From Tannerella forsythia (GTDB lineage: Bacteria; Bacteroidota; Bacteroidia; Bacteroidales; Tannerellaceae): a stretch of DNA of 57,315 nt. The notes under the pieces are model-generated. The model had not been told where the DNA came from. It ran no database searches and saw only the letters and a list, made by a program, of their open reading frames with translations. Shown here piece by piece: positions 1 through 9,338 of the stretch. The stretch spans positions 1 through 57,315 of the forward strand of contig NZ_RQYN01000015.1 in the NCBI RefSeq assembly GCF_003860135.1, given 5' to 3'. The first letter of the stretch is position 1. Every line of letters starts with the position of its first letter. Position numbers and translations under genes: made by a program.

Positions 1-2
1 AC

Positions 3-90
3 CCGCCGACAAGTTCCGAAATACCCGTTAAGTATTTCCGAAATACCTGCCGACAAGCTCGGAACTACTCACCGATGACCTCGGAACTAC
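3..90. repeat. 22-bp tandem repeat array at the left edge
   Basis: Four head-to-tail 22-bp units are visible at 3-24, 25-46, 47-68 and 69-90. Units 1 and 2 end in TTCCGAAATAC and units 3 and 4 in CTCGGAACTAC. The array touches the window edge, so it may extend to the left. No open frame of note runs through it. It resembles the short direct-repeat arrays known from Porphyromonas-type genomes, but I cannot assign it to a named family. Confidence 0.75.
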
Positions 91-173
91 TTTTGGAACA
101 TATTATCAATCGGTTATCAATCAGTAGTCAGTGGTCAGCCATCAGATTTAACCACAAGTTGCACTAATTTAAT

Positions 174-605
174 GGTTCGTTATGCCCTGCGGGCGTTGAG
201 TTGTTTATTTGTTGAAGTGTTGAGTTGTTGAGTTGTTTGCCGCTCGACATCCCCCCCCTTCAAAGGGGGAAGAGCGAAGCGAAGGGGGATGTCATCCCTT
301 CAAAAGGGGAATGCCCGGTACCCGCCGAACCATTGACAATTAAATTCGCGTTCATTTGCGTCATTTGCGTTCTGAACATCGTAATTCGTAATTTGTCATT
401 CGTAATTGATTTACGCGTTCGGACATTTGTCATTCAGAGCGCCAGCGATGAATTTTTCCTTTTCCGGGGTGAGATTCCTCACTATGTTCGGAATGAGATA
501 TTAATGTTAATTGTCAATTGTCATGTGTGGTACCCGCCGAACCATGTACCCGGCATAACAATTGACAACTGACAATTAACAATTGAAAAACAGCCCTGAA
601 AGGGC
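174..605 (+). repeat. dispersed mosaic repeat, copy A (partial non-autonomous element)
   Basis: This stretch holds the same modules, in inverted order, as the complete element at 7902-8411: a CCTGCGGGCGTTGAGTTG block, a poly-C/poly-G block around 246-292, a block ending in TCGTAATTTGTCATT, a GAGATTCCTCACTATGTTCGG block, and TACCCGCCGAACCATGTACC. The clear terminal inverted repeats of the complete copy are missing, so this is a truncated or rearranged copy. The small open frames here follow the repeats and look non-coding. Confidence 0.7.
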
Positions 606-688
606 GCATTAATTCAGCCCAATGCGAAGCGAAACGGAGCGTTGGGGAAAAAGGTAGCACCCATTGGGAGGGCTGAAAGCCTGATTTT
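594..688 (+). repeat. 95-bp dispersed module, paired with 49749-49842
   Basis: The block starting CAGCCCTGAAAGGGCGCATT and ending in GGGCTGAAAGCCTGA is found again, reverse-complemented, at about 49749-49842. Both lie next to partial copies of the mosaic element, so the module may be an optional part of that family. The ends contain short inverted repeats of the CAGCCC/GGGCTG type. Confidence 0.6.
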
Positions 689-709
689 AAAAAAAACCAA
701 AACAAAATT

Positions 710-745
710 AAAGTAGGGAGAGAACACATGTACTCTCCCTACTTT
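710..745. terminator. bidirectional intrinsic terminator after the first SusC/SusD operon
   Basis: A perfect 13-bp stem (710-722 with 733-745) encloses a 10-nt loop. On the minus strand the stem is followed by AATTTTG and further T-rich sequence; on the plus strand TTTTA follows. It lies 50 nt beyond the stop codon of the SusD-like gene. Confidence 0.85.
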
Positions 746-794
746 TATACTGGAAAAGTTCTTTTCAGAACATCGCCATGGTAGATTTTAATTA

Positions 795-2399
795 TTACCA
801 ATCTCTATTCTGCTGTTTAGCTAAAGTCGGATTGCGAATAATATCATTTTGGGAAATAGGCCACAAAAACCTTCTGTCCGTATAAGGTATAGCGGCTTTG
901 TAGAAAAGTCCTTCAGTCTCTTTTCCAATTTGATACACATTCAAATTTGTCAATTTCTTTGGGTCTACTTTAGCGGGGATACCTTTTGAATCAAAATCAG
1001 GATCATTTATTAAACGGTGAATATCCTCCCACCTTCTTCCTTCGCCAAAAAATTCTATGCGTCTCTCCCATAATAAAGCTTCCAACATTTCTTTATTTGT
1101 TGCAAAGTCTGTTGATTTATATGCCTCTGATTCCTTAACTGACCGATTACGTACCGCATTGAGAAGTTTCAATGCCATTTCAGGTCTCCCACTTCTCAGC
1201 TCTGCTTCTGAATAGTTTAATAATACTTCCGCATAACGAATAATAGGAGCATATTCATCTTGTTCCTGCGGTCTCTTATATTTATCGACATAATATCGAA
1301 CATCACGTTTAGCTTTATCCTCTCCACTATACAGAAGTTTTCTTCTTAAGTCACTTTCTATCCAATATTTTGAGTTGTACAAAATAGGAGATAAAGAGAT
1401 CAGTCCACGGCCTCCAGTGCGATTACTCATCATTTGTCCTAAGGAACCATTTACCGTAGCATTATCGTCACTGCTATTTTCAATTGAGAAGATTGATTCC
1501 GGATTACTTTTAAAGTTTACAAAAGGAATTTCAGGAGAATCCGCCAGCTTGTATCCGCCAATCGAACTTGAGAATGGCGCATCGCTCTGTGGAACGATCT
1601 TTTTAGCTTCATCTACCACTTTATTCCAATCCTTCTTCCATAAATACAACCTTGTTTTCAGCGCAATAGCTGCTCCCTTCGAGGCTCTCGTGATCGCGTT
1701 GGCCGGATTTTTTGCAGGCAGTAAACTCTCTGCCTTGTCCAAATCGGCAAGAATCTTTTGATATGTTTCTTCAACAGTAGAGCGCCCTATTTGCAAAGCT
1801 TCCTGCATCTTCTCCGGAGTAGTAACGGCTTTTTCGTAATAAGGTAATCCGTAATTATTATTGCCCTCAACTCCATACGGCAGACAGAAGTGAATTAGCA
1901 TATTGGAATAAGTTAATCCCCTTAAGAAATAGCACTCCCCAAGGTACTGGTTCGTTATTTCTTCCGTTATCACATTTGTTTCCTTAGCTTTCTGTATACC
2001 TTCTATCACTACATTCGCTCGATTAACCGCAGCCAAGGAGTTTTCCCACATGCTATTATTATTAGCTGTTGTCGGATTATATGTTGCTTCATAAGTATAC
2101 TGGTAAAAAGCAGCCATATTCACCAAATCGTTCCCCCTCATTTCAGATTGAATAATGGAGGCCGCTCCAAAGGGGTATCCTCTTCGTGCATTGTTTCCGA
2201 CATAATATCCGCTTTGAACAGCATCATAAACCCCCGTCACAGCCAATGCGCATCTTTCAGGAGTGTCAAATGCCGTTTCGTCCGTTATTCTATCTATTGG
2301 AGCGAGGTCTACCGTATCTTTTTCACAAGAAGTGAACATCTGTAACCCATAAATAAGACAGAAAATGCCTATTATTCTAATTATATTCTTGCGTATCAT
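795..2399 (-). CDS. SusD/RagB-like outer-membrane nutrient-binding lipoprotein
   Basis: The 534-aa protein has a lipoprotein signal ending at Cys25 (FTSC). It then shows SusD-family features: a helical N-terminal half with TPR-like segments and a C-terminal stretch ERRIEFFGEGRRWEDIHRL typical of the family. SusD proteins sit on the cell surface and bind glycan or peptide ligands for the partner transporter. The gene lies 18 nt downstream of the susC-like gene at 2418-5528 and is clearly cotranscribed with it. No glycosidase or sigma/anti-sigma pair is adjacent, so the substrate cannot be inferred. Confidence 0.93.
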   Translation of the reverse strand: MIRKNIIRIIGIFCLIYGLQMFTSCEKDTVDLAPIDRITDETAFDTPERCALAVTGVYDAVQSGYYVGNNARRGYPFGAASIIQSEMRGNDLVNMAAFYQYTYEATYNPTTANNNSMWENSLAAVNRANVVIEGIQKAKETNVITEEITNQYLGECYFLRGLTYSNMLIHFCLPYGVEGNNNYGLPYYEKAVTTPEKMQEALQIGRSTVEETYQKILADLDKAESLLPAKNPANAITRASKGAAIALKTRLYLWKKDWNKVVDEAKKIVPQSDAPFSSSIGGYKLADSPEIPFVNFKSNPESIFSIENSSDDNATVNGSLGQMMSNRTGGRGLISLSPILYNSKYWIESDLRRKLLYSGEDKAKRDVRYYVDKYKRPQEQDEYAPIIRYAEVLLNYSEAELRSGRPEMALKLLNAVRNRSVKESEAYKSTDFATNKEMLEALLWERRIEFFGEGRRWEDIHRLINDPDFDSKGIPAKVDPKKLTNLNVYQIGKETEGLFYKAAIPYTDRRFLWPISQNDIIRNPTLAKQQNRDW

Positions 2400-2417
2400 A
2401 TTCTTCGTATTATTTTT

Positions 2418-5400
2418 TTAAAAACTAATATTTACTCCAAAGGTGAATACTCTTTGTTGTGCCTTTCCTCCGGCATCCACTCCAAATGCTCCGACAAACT
2501 CAGCAGTTGTCGATAGGTCTGTGATGATTTCCGGATCAAGTCCTTTGTACTTCGTAAGTGTCAACAAGTTCTGTCCAGAAACATATATGCGTATATTAGA
2601 CATATCCAATTTCTTAGTAATATCTTTAGGCAAAGTATATCCTAAACTAAGTGTAGAGAGTTTTACATACGCTCCATCTTCTGCGAATCGAGAAGTTGCA
2701 GAACCTTGCATATTTAATGCACTATCATCTCCGGCACCGACCATTGGCGTTACGCCATCCCCCGGTTTTTCCTTACTTTGCCAACGGCCTAAAATTTCCG
2801 TTCCGTTGTTGGAAAATGCCATATTTAACAAGTCATCTTGACGGGTGCGATTGTATATCTTGTTTCCTCCGGAGAAACGAATAAACATCGTTGCATCAAA
2901 ATTTTTATATGTAAAGGTATTACTCCAACCTCCAAACCAAGTAGGAATCGTACCTCCCAATATCTTTCTATCTTCTTTCGCGCTTAAACTCCCTCTCTTG
3001 GATACATCCGCCGGATTTGACGGATCATAAACTTTCCACGTATAATCACCGAGCAAATCAAATTGAACTTGTGTCCCGTCTGCCTTCTCGTAAATCGGAT
3101 AACCGTTTTCTTTATTGACACCGCTATACTGGTATCCATAAATCGCATTCATGGATTCACCTTCGCGAATAATTGTGTAACCTCCTATAATATCGGCATT
3201 TTCAACCAACTCAACCACCTCATTCTTTAATGTTGAAAAGTTCAAATCAGACTTCCACATAAAATCTTTATTCTGAATAAGTGTGCTTCCTAACGTAAGC
3301 TCAATACCACTATTTTGTATCTTTCCTACATTATTAATATATGAGTTACCCGGTATTCCCATGGAAGGAGACGTCGGCACTTTCAAAACCAGATTCTTAC
3401 TATTCTTCTTCCAATAAGCGATTTCAAAAGTTACTTTGCTGTCAAATAGCGAACCATCGAGACCAATATCAAATGTTTCCGTTGTCTCCCATTTCAATTG
3501 GTTATTCCCCATATTCAACCATGCCGTAGCATTTTGTTCTCCATATTTTTGAGCACTGTATGTTCCCAAATAAGGATAAGGACCTCCAAGGTTCTGATTC
3601 CCTACGGTAGCATAACTTCCTCTTATTCGGAAATCGTTAAAGATCGTACTATTCCAGAAATTCTCACGTGACACACGCCATGCTCCAGAAGCCCCCCAGA
3701 AAGTACCCCAGCGAGTATCTTTAGGAAGTTTAGATAAACCGTCTCGTCTAATTGAAAATCCTAAATAATATTTGCTGTCATAATTATAGTTTGCTCGAAA
3801 CAAATATGAAGCCAGTCCGCTAAAAGTCTTACCACCAGCCACTGATTTTTCACCAAATGTGCCGGATATAATATGATCCATAAAGAAAGGGTCTGAAATC
3901 TTATTTACCGAACTTTCATCCCAATCCGTATCGGAACGAGTATACTCCTGAACAGCTGTCAAATCAATATTATGAAGGCCATTGATTGATGTATTGTAAG
4001 AGAGTATATTTTGCCAATTCCAAGTGGAATAATTCGTATAGATCTGATCGATTAGTCCTCCGTATCCAAGGCCGTCTCCCGTGAAAGGATCCCAAGTCAT
4101 ATAGTTATTCATCAATGCGATATCAACGCCCGCCAGCGTTTTAAATGTCAGACCTTTCATCAAGGAGAGTTCTGCAAACGCATTCGATATGATACGATAA
4201 TTCGTCGCTCTATTTACGTTGTGGTCGAGTACGTATACAATATTGGGAATTCCATTCGAAATAACATCTTTATTTGCACCTCTGCCTAAAGCCTTTCGGT
4301 TTTGCGCATCAATATTATATCCGGTAATGTCCTTATCATCAAAAACAGAAACATTCGGCAACATCCTAATTCCGGAAAAAGAGGCATCGCTAAGCGAATT
4401 AGCACCTTCCACGATACCATTGATTTTGGATTTGGAGGCACTCAAACTCATCCCAATATTTAACCAGCGATTAATTTTACTGGATATATCTCCTTTTACA
4501 GATAGACGTTTCAAGTCATTCGCTCGAATAATCCCTTCTTGATTCGTATATCCCAATGAAAAATAGTATTGGCTTTTCTCAGTACCGCCACTTGCACTTA
4601 ATGTATGACTGTGCTGGAATGCTCCTCGATATACATAATCATTCCAATTCGTATTAGTCCCGTCATAAACGGCAAGTCCTTCGTCACCCCAGTTTTTGTA
4701 TTTTTCATTCGCTATTTCAGTAAATTGTTCTCCATTTAACAAGTCGTGTAGCTTTGAAGCCTTAGCAACTCCCATATAACCACTATAACTGACTTTTACA
4801 GAGCCTTTCTGACCTTTCTTGGTTGTAATTAAGATAACTCCGTTGGCAGCACGTGAGCCATAGATTGCACTGGCCGCACCATCTTTTAAGATGTCAACAC
4901 TCTGAATATCGTCAGGATTTATATCTCCTAATGCATTAGCAGCCACATAGCCCTGAGATATGTCACCACTGGTCATTGGAACACCATCTACAATAACTAA
5001 GGGTTGGGTTCCTCCGGAAAGAGAGTTGATACCACGAACTCTGAATTTAGGTGGGGCACCCAATACACCTGACGGTTGAATCACCTGTACTCCGGCTGCT
5101 CGTCCAGCAAGCTGGCTATCAAAACCGGGAGTCGCCAAATTTGCAAGTGCATCCCCGCTCACCTTAGAGATAGAACTCGTTACATCCTTCTTTCGTTGCG
5201 TTCCATAACCTACAACCACGACTTCTTCCAACGCTCTCGTATCACTTTTCAAAACAACTTGAAGATTGGGTGCAATCGTGACTTCCTGCGTAACCATTCC
5301 GATATACGAGATCATCAATGTTTTGGCTGAATTCGGTGCTTCAGGCAAAGTAAATTTCCCGTCTATATCCGTTACTGTGCCGACAGTCGTACCTTTTACC

Positions 5401-5528
5401 AATACCGAAGCCCCGATAACGGGTTCGCCATTCTCATCCGTCACAGTGCCTCGCACCTGCGTCTGAGCCATTACTACGCCTATTCCAACAAAGAACAGGG
5501 CTAAAAACAGTTTTAGTTTTCTTTTCAT
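2418..5528 (-). CDS. SusC/RagA-like TonB-dependent outer-membrane transporter
   Basis: The 1036-aa protein has a signal peptide of about 21 residues, then a carboxypeptidase-regulatory-like domain (VRGTVTDENGEPVIGASV). The TonB-box and plug region starts at EEVVVVGYGTQRKKD, and a 22-strand-type barrel ends in aromatic-terminated VFTFGVNISF, a usual C-terminal insertion signal. It imports ligands captured by the SusD partner encoded just downstream. A promoter is visible about 170 nt upstream. No N-terminal secretin/STN signalling domain is present, consistent with the lack of a neighbouring ECF sigma factor. Confidence 0.95.
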   Translation of the reverse strand: MKRKLKLFLALFFVGIGVVMAQTQVRGTVTDENGEPVIGASVLVKGTTVGTVTDIDGKFTLPEAPNSAKTLMISYIGMVTQEVTIAPNLQVVLKSDTRALEEVVVVGYGTQRKKDVTSSISKVSGDALANLATPGFDSQLAGRAAGVQVIQPSGVLGAPPKFRVRGINSLSGGTQPLVIVDGVPMTSGDISQGYVAANALGDINPDDIQSVDILKDGAASAIYGSRAANGVILITTKKGQKGSVKVSYSGYMGVAKASKLHDLLNGEQFTEIANEKYKNWGDEGLAVYDGTNTNWNDYVYRGAFQHSHTLSASGGTEKSQYYFSLGYTNQEGIIRANDLKRLSVKGDISSKINRWLNIGMSLSASKSKINGIVEGANSLSDASFSGIRMLPNVSVFDDKDITGYNIDAQNRKALGRGANKDVISNGIPNIVYVLDHNVNRATNYRIISNAFAELSLMKGLTFKTLAGVDIALMNNYMTWDPFTGDGLGYGGLIDQIYTNYSTWNWQNILSYNTSINGLHNIDLTAVQEYTRSDTDWDESSVNKISDPFFMDHIISGTFGEKSVAGGKTFSGLASYLFRANYNYDSKYYLGFSIRRDGLSKLPKDTRWGTFWGASGAWRVSRENFWNSTIFNDFRIRGSYATVGNQNLGGPYPYLGTYSAQKYGEQNATAWLNMGNNQLKWETTETFDIGLDGSLFDSKVTFEIAYWKKNSKNLVLKVPTSPSMGIPGNSYINNVGKIQNSGIELTLGSTLIQNKDFMWKSDLNFSTLKNEVVELVENADIIGGYTIIREGESMNAIYGYQYSGVNKENGYPIYEKADGTQVQFDLLGDYTWKVYDPSNPADVSKRGSLSAKEDRKILGGTIPTWFGGWSNTFTYKNFDATMFIRFSGGNKIYNRTRQDDLLNMAFSNNGTEILGRWQSKEKPGDGVTPMVGAGDDSALNMQGSATSRFAEDGAYVKLSTLSLGYTLPKDITKKLDMSNIRIYVSGQNLLTLTKYKGLDPEIITDLSTTAEFVGAFGVDAGGKAQQRVFTFGVNISF

Positions 5529-5695
5529 ACTCTACTAATTTTAAAAAACAACATCGATTTACTAATCACTCCATTCATACATCCGATTTTACTGCTTCAG
5601 GATAAATTATTGTATCTATTTCTTCGATTTTTATCGACACTTTCAAATAAATTTTCATGTACCCCATATCGCTTTTCCTTTACAATCATCGCCTG

Positions 5696-5725
5696 CAAAA
5701 ATAACGAATATTTATCATTTGCAAA
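5696..5725 (-). promoter_or_regulatory. Bacteroidetes-type promoter for the first SusC/SusD operon
   Basis: On the minus strand TTTG (5722-5725) is followed after 18 bp by TATTTTTG (5696-5703), matching the TTTG/TAnnTTTG consensus with slightly short spacing. It predicts an untranslated leader of about 160 nt, long enough for post-transcriptional control. Confidence 0.6.
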
Positions 5726-5793
5726 CATTTTCTGCTAAAAAAAAACTTTTTATTCAAAACAAGACTTTCCAAACCGCCTTGATTCATAAAAAA

Positions 5794-5825
5794 TTTGTGC
5801 TACATGAGGCTTTACATTATCTTTG
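5794..5825 (+). promoter_or_regulatory. consensus Bacteroidetes promoter for ychF
   Basis: TTTG at 5794-5797 and TATCTTTG at 5818-5825 are separated by 20 bp, an exact match to the housekeeping sigma consensus of the phylum. The predicted start lies about 28 nt before the ychF ATG. It is divergent from the SusC promoter, about 70 bp away. Confidence 0.8.
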
Positions 5826-5857
5826 TACTTTCATCAAAGAAATAAACACGTATCATT

Positions 5858-6961
5858 ATGGCATTACAATGCGGCATTGTGGGACTACCGAATGTGGGGA
5901 AGTCGACCTTATTTAATTGTTTATCGAATGCGAAAGCGCAGGCGGCCAATTTTCCGTTCTGCACCATCGAACCGAATGTGGGGGTGATCACCGTCCCCGA
6001 TGAGCGACTTGGCAAACTGGCCGAGCTGGTACATCCGGCACGGATTGTCCCGACAACGGTCGAGATTGTCGACATAGCCGGTCTGGTGAAAGGAGCCAGC
6101 AAAGGCGAAGGATTGGGCAATAAGTTTCTGGCGAATATCCGCGAGACGGACGCCATCCTTCATGTACTACGCTGCTTCGACGATCCCAATGTCGTGCATG
6201 TAGACGGAAGCGTCGATCCCGTACGCGACAAGGAAATCATCGACACCGAGCTTCAGATCCGTGATTTGGAAACGGTCGACAGCCGGATATCGAAAGTACA
6301 GAAACAAGCCCAAACGGGAGGCGATAAACAGGCCAAACTCGCCTACGAGGTGCTCGTCAAATATAAGGAAGCGCTCGAGCAAGGTCGGAATGCCCGCACG
6401 GTTTCATTCGATACGAAAGATGAACAGAAGGTGGCCCGCGAGCTGTTCCTGCTCACCGACAAGCCCGTACTCTACGTCTGCAACGTCGATGAAGCAAGCG
6501 CGGTGGATGGCAATGCCTATGTAGAACAGGTACGTGAGGCTGTAAAAGACGAAGGGGCAGGCATCCTCGTCGTAGCAGCAAAAATCGAAAGTGAGATTGC
6601 GGAACTCGATACATACGAAGAGCGACAGATGTTTCTGGCCGAAGCAGGCCTTGAAGAGTCCGGCGTAAATCGTCTGATCAAAGCGGCATACAAGTTGCTC
6701 GATCTGGAAACGTTCCTGACAGCCGGTCCGGAAGAAGTACGCGCATGGACATATCGCAAAGGAAGCAAGGCACCGCAATGCGCAGGAGTAATCCATACCG
6801 ATTTTGAAAAAGGTTTTATACGCGCCGAGGTCATCAAGTACGATGATTATATCCATTATGGCTCGGAAGCGGCCGTGAAAGAAGCCGGAAAGATGCACGT
6901 GGAAGGGAAAGAATATATGGTGCAGGACGGAGATATTATGCACTACCGTTTCAACGTGTAG
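5858..6961 (+). CDS. ychF: YchF/OLA1-family ribosome-binding NTPase
   Basis: The protein is 367 aa, the usual YchF length. It carries the P-loop GLPNVGKST (residues 9-17), the switch II motif DIAGLVKGASKGEGLGN, a coiled-coil insertion and a C-terminal TGS domain (HTDFEKGF...VQDGDIMHYRFNV). YchF proteins are cytosolic, bind ribosomes, hydrolyse ATP in preference to GTP, and are linked to stress responses. The start is supported by the conserved MALQCGIVGLPN beginning. The HHH gene follows 49 nt downstream and may be cotranscribed. Confidence 0.97.
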   Translation: MALQCGIVGLPNVGKSTLFNCLSNAKAQAANFPFCTIEPNVGVITVPDERLGKLAELVHPARIVPTTVEIVDIAGLVKGASKGEGLGNKFLANIRETDAILHVLRCFDDPNVVHVDGSVDPVRDKEIIDTELQIRDLETVDSRISKVQKQAQTGGDKQAKLAYEVLVKYKEALEQGRNARTVSFDTKDEQKVARELFLLTDKPVLYVCNVDEASAVDGNAYVEQVREAVKDEGAGILVVAAKIESEIAELDTYEERQMFLAEAGLEESGVNRLIKAAYKLLDLETFLTAGPEEVRAWTYRKGSKAPQCAGVIHTDFEKGFIRAEVIKYDDYIHYGSEAAVKEAGKMHVEGKEYMVQDGDIMHYRFNV

Positions 6962-7010
6962 TCTTCCCATAAAGAGAGACATTGTGTAAAACATTGAAGG
7001 AGGAAACATA

Positions 7011-7751
7011 TTGAGCTGGCGTGATTTCTTTTATTTCTCACGAGGTGAACGCCGAGGGCTAATCGTTCTGCTCTGTTTGATTGCTCTGGCAGGCATCATC
7101 ATGTTGCTGAAAAGCCCTTCATCGGATCACGAACAGTCGGCACATGAAGATGCGACCTTCGTTCGTCAGGTGCCGGCTGCAAACACGGCGGCGGATCAGG
7201 CTGCTCATCAGACCACACGGCCGTCGAGAGAGTCGGTCAGCAGAGCGAGACCCGCCACGTCTCGAACACGTGAAACCACCGACGAACGTATCAAACGATT
7301 GACTGATACGCGTCCACGATACCCTCGAACTCAAAAACTCCCAGTGGGCTCCACCCTTGAACTGAATACGGCCGACACGACCGACCTTCAGAAAATTCCG
7401 GGTATCGGCCCCACATTCTCTAAACGCATCGTCAAATACCGTAACTTATTGGGAGGATACGCCGATGTCTCTCAACTGGCGGAAGTATACGGGATCGATG
7501 AGGAAAAGTACACGGCATTGGCACCATGGTTTACGGTCGATCCGACACGAATACGAAGGCTGAATGTAAATCGTCTGCCGGAAGACTCGCTACGTCGTCA
7601 TCCTTATATCGACTATCGTCAGGCAAAGCTGATCGTACGCTTACGCAGACAGCCTAACGGCCTTACCGGATGGCACGACCTGATGCTTGTGGAAGAATTT
7701 ACCGACGCAGACCGGCAGCGTCTCAAACCTTACCTCTCGTTCGATAAATGA
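7011..7751 (+). CDS. membrane-anchored helix-hairpin-helix protein
   Basis: The 246-aa protein has one N-terminal membrane segment (about residues 18-38), a charged and disordered linker, then ComEA-like helix-hairpin-helix repeats. The first is ELNTADTTDLQKIPGIG and a second, weaker one begins near LNVNRLPEDSLRRHPYI. HHH motifs bind DNA non-specifically, so an envelope-anchored DNA-binding role is plausible, but its job is unknown. The start is TTG: an excellent AAGGAGGA site (6997-7004) lies 6 nt upstream and no ATG fits. Strong Shine-Dalgarno sites are unusual in this window. Confidence 0.85.
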   Translation: MSWRDFFYFSRGERRGLIVLLCLIALAGIIMLLKSPSSDHEQSAHEDATFVRQVPAANTAADQAAHQTTRPSRESVSRARPATSRTRETTDERIKRLTDTRPRYPRTQKLPVGSTLELNTADTTDLQKIPGIGPTFSKRIVKYRNLLGGYADVSQLAEVYGIDEEKYTALAPWFTVDPTRIRRLNVNRLPEDSLRRHPYIDYRQAKLIVRLRRQPNGLTGWHDLMLVEEFTDADRQRLKPYLSFDK

Positions 7752-7853
7752 ATCCGGCGATCTTTATTCGGACATCGGCGCTTGACATTTGCATATATCG
7801 ATCGGAGTGGGTAAAGAACCGTCAACACATTACCGGAGGCTTTCTCTTTGATA

Positions 7854-7901
7854 CGGAATGTAAGCTCGGTCACATACGTTAGTATCCTCCCTCGCCGTCA
7901 T
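7854..7901. repeat. left half of an interrupted 134-bp duplication (continues at 8416-8500)
   Basis: These 48 bp match 9339-9386 one-to-one with a handful of mismatches. The sequence that follows 9386 in the intact copy is found here only after the 510-bp insertion, at 8416-8500. The two copies of the duplication flank the small membrane protein gene at 8591-9148. Confidence 0.8.
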
Positions 7902-8411
7902 CCCAAATTACGCAATAGACCGTTCGGCGGGTACCATTATTTAATTGTCAATTGTCAGTTGTTAATGGTTATGCCGGATACATGGTTCGGCGGGTACCAC
8001 GCATGACAATTGACAATTAATAATTAATCTGTCATTCCGAACATAGTGAGGAATCTCACGCCGAAAGAGGAAAGATTCATCGCTCACGCTCTGAATGACA
8101 AATTACGAATTACGATGTTCAGAACGCAAATAACGCAAATTTAATTGTCAATGGTTATGCGTGTACCACGGATTCCCCCTTCGCTTCGCTCTTCCCCCTT
8201 TGAAGGGGGGGGAAGGGGGGATGTTCACCGGCCAACAACTCAACAAATAAACATTTCAACAACTCAACATCCGAAGAGCATACAAGGGCTGAAAGCCCGG
8301 ATTATTTCAGCTCCATCCCGTAAGGGTGGGGGATCGACATCCGGACCTTGTTCGCAGGGCTGAAGGCCTGAATGAAATTCATGCTTATATTTTCTATTGC
8401 GGAATCTGGGT
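7902..8411 (-). mobile_element. complete 510-bp non-autonomous element (MITE-like) with terminal inverted repeats
   Basis: The left end CCCAAATTACGCAATAGA (7902-7919) and the reverse complement of the right end at 8393-8410 (CCCAGATTCCGCAATAGA) agree in 16 of 18 bases. TCAT occurs on both sides (7898-7901 and 8412-8415) and only once in the uninterrupted homologous site at 9383-9386, so it is the likely target-site duplication. The interior has no credible open frame, so any transposase must act in trans. Partial relatives lie at 174-605, 25345-25607, 43606-43954, 49637-49842, 54242-54453 and 56121-56345. Confidence 0.8.
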
Positions 8412-8456
8412 TCATCCTTAGCGCCTTGCATCTACCCCATTCTTACACACCTAAAA

Positions 8457-8491
8457 AGGGTGTGCCCAAACATTGCGTTTTGACACACCCT
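8457..8491. terminator. intrinsic terminator hairpin (first copy)
   Basis: An 8-bp stem AGGGTGTG/CACACCCT (8457-8464 with 8484-8491) has a 19-nt loop and T-rich sequence on both sides, so it can work in both directions. It ends transcripts of the minus-strand gene at 8591-9148. The same hairpin, with an identical loop, recurs at 9426-9464 because it lies inside the duplication. Confidence 0.7.
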
Positions 8492-8590
8492 CTTTCTTTA
8501 TGATTATCGAAAACGGTCAGTATGACACCTTCGATTACGATGCTATCCTTACGATTACAACATCACACGATAGGCAACGAATCACGGCAC

Positions 8591-9148
8591 TTAGGAGGTT
8601 GTGGTACGAATACTTTTAATGGTTGAGTACACTTTGGTATATTCGGGCTCATGTACTTCTCGAACTTCACTCATCCCTCTGAAATCGGAAGAAGAAAAAT
8701 ATTTCATCAGTTGCAAATAAAAGACTTTCCCTGTCGCATCTTCGTGAATATAGAGTTGCAATGGCTGATTGTTCGCTTCCGCCGCATCAGCAAGACCTTT
8801 GAAATCCCCGCCCTCGAACATTTGCAAAAGTGCTTCTTCACTCACAGCTGAAGCATCGAACTTTTTCACAGCGCTCTTAACGATTTTGCCACCACTCCGC
8901 TTATTATAGTATGCTTCGCCTCCGAAATAAGCCGCGAAACCAAAATATAGCAGCCCGATTACACCAATCACACGAACCAGAAAAGAGGAGAGCGGAAGGA
9001 TGGTAGGAAGGATGATTAGCAACAAACAGATGGCTGCCAATACATAGTAGACGATCTTTTTCGTCCCGTTTGTTCTTTTTTCAATGTCACTGCTTGCCTC
9101 ATAATACGCATAGAGGTTTACCGGATAATCTTTTTTTTCTGTTTCCAT
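8591..9148 (-). CDS. hypothetical membrane protein, two transmembrane segments
   Basis: The 185-aa protein starts with a charged cytoplasmic segment, followed by two adjacent hydrophobic helices (about residues 31-51 and 57-77). A soluble C-terminal domain of about 105 residues is rich in acidic and aromatic positions. I do not recognise the family. The gene stands alone between two copies of a 134-bp duplication and its terminators, which suggests it was acquired or rearranged together with its flanks. A possible promoter lies near 9231. Confidence 0.75.
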   Translation of the reverse strand: METEKKDYPVNLYAYYEASSDIEKRTNGTKKIVYYVLAAICLLLIILPTILPLSSFLVRVIGVIGLLYFGFAAYFGGEAYYNKRSGGKIVKSAVKKFDASAVSEEALLQMFEGGDFKGLADAAEANNQPLQLYIHEDATGKVFYLQLMKYFSSSDFRGMSEVREVHEPEYTKVYSTIKSIRTTTS

Positions 9149-9230
9149 GTTCTCTTTTTTTAGTGTTGATTTATCTATTGTTTCATTTCTGTCACACCTT
9201 TATCATGAGTTCTCTCTCAGAATTTTTCCA

Positions 9231-9238
9231 CAAATATA
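9231..9238 (-). promoter_or_regulatory. candidate -7 element for the gene at 8591-9148
   Basis: TATATTTG on the minus strand matches TAnnTTTG and lies about 80 nt before the start codon. No TTTG is found at the right distance upstream, so support is weak. Confidence 0.4.
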
Positions 9239-9338
9239 CATCTTTTATTTGAGCCGGGGATAAAAAACTCTACATACTATACCAACGCACGTATAAAAAG
9301 GACGATGTGGCATAACGGGCGAACGGTTTCGTTGCTTG

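Noticed and set aside
225-729. Small proteins at the left edge
   Set aside because: Both frames are made of dispersed repeat blocks and a terminator, with no coding signature.
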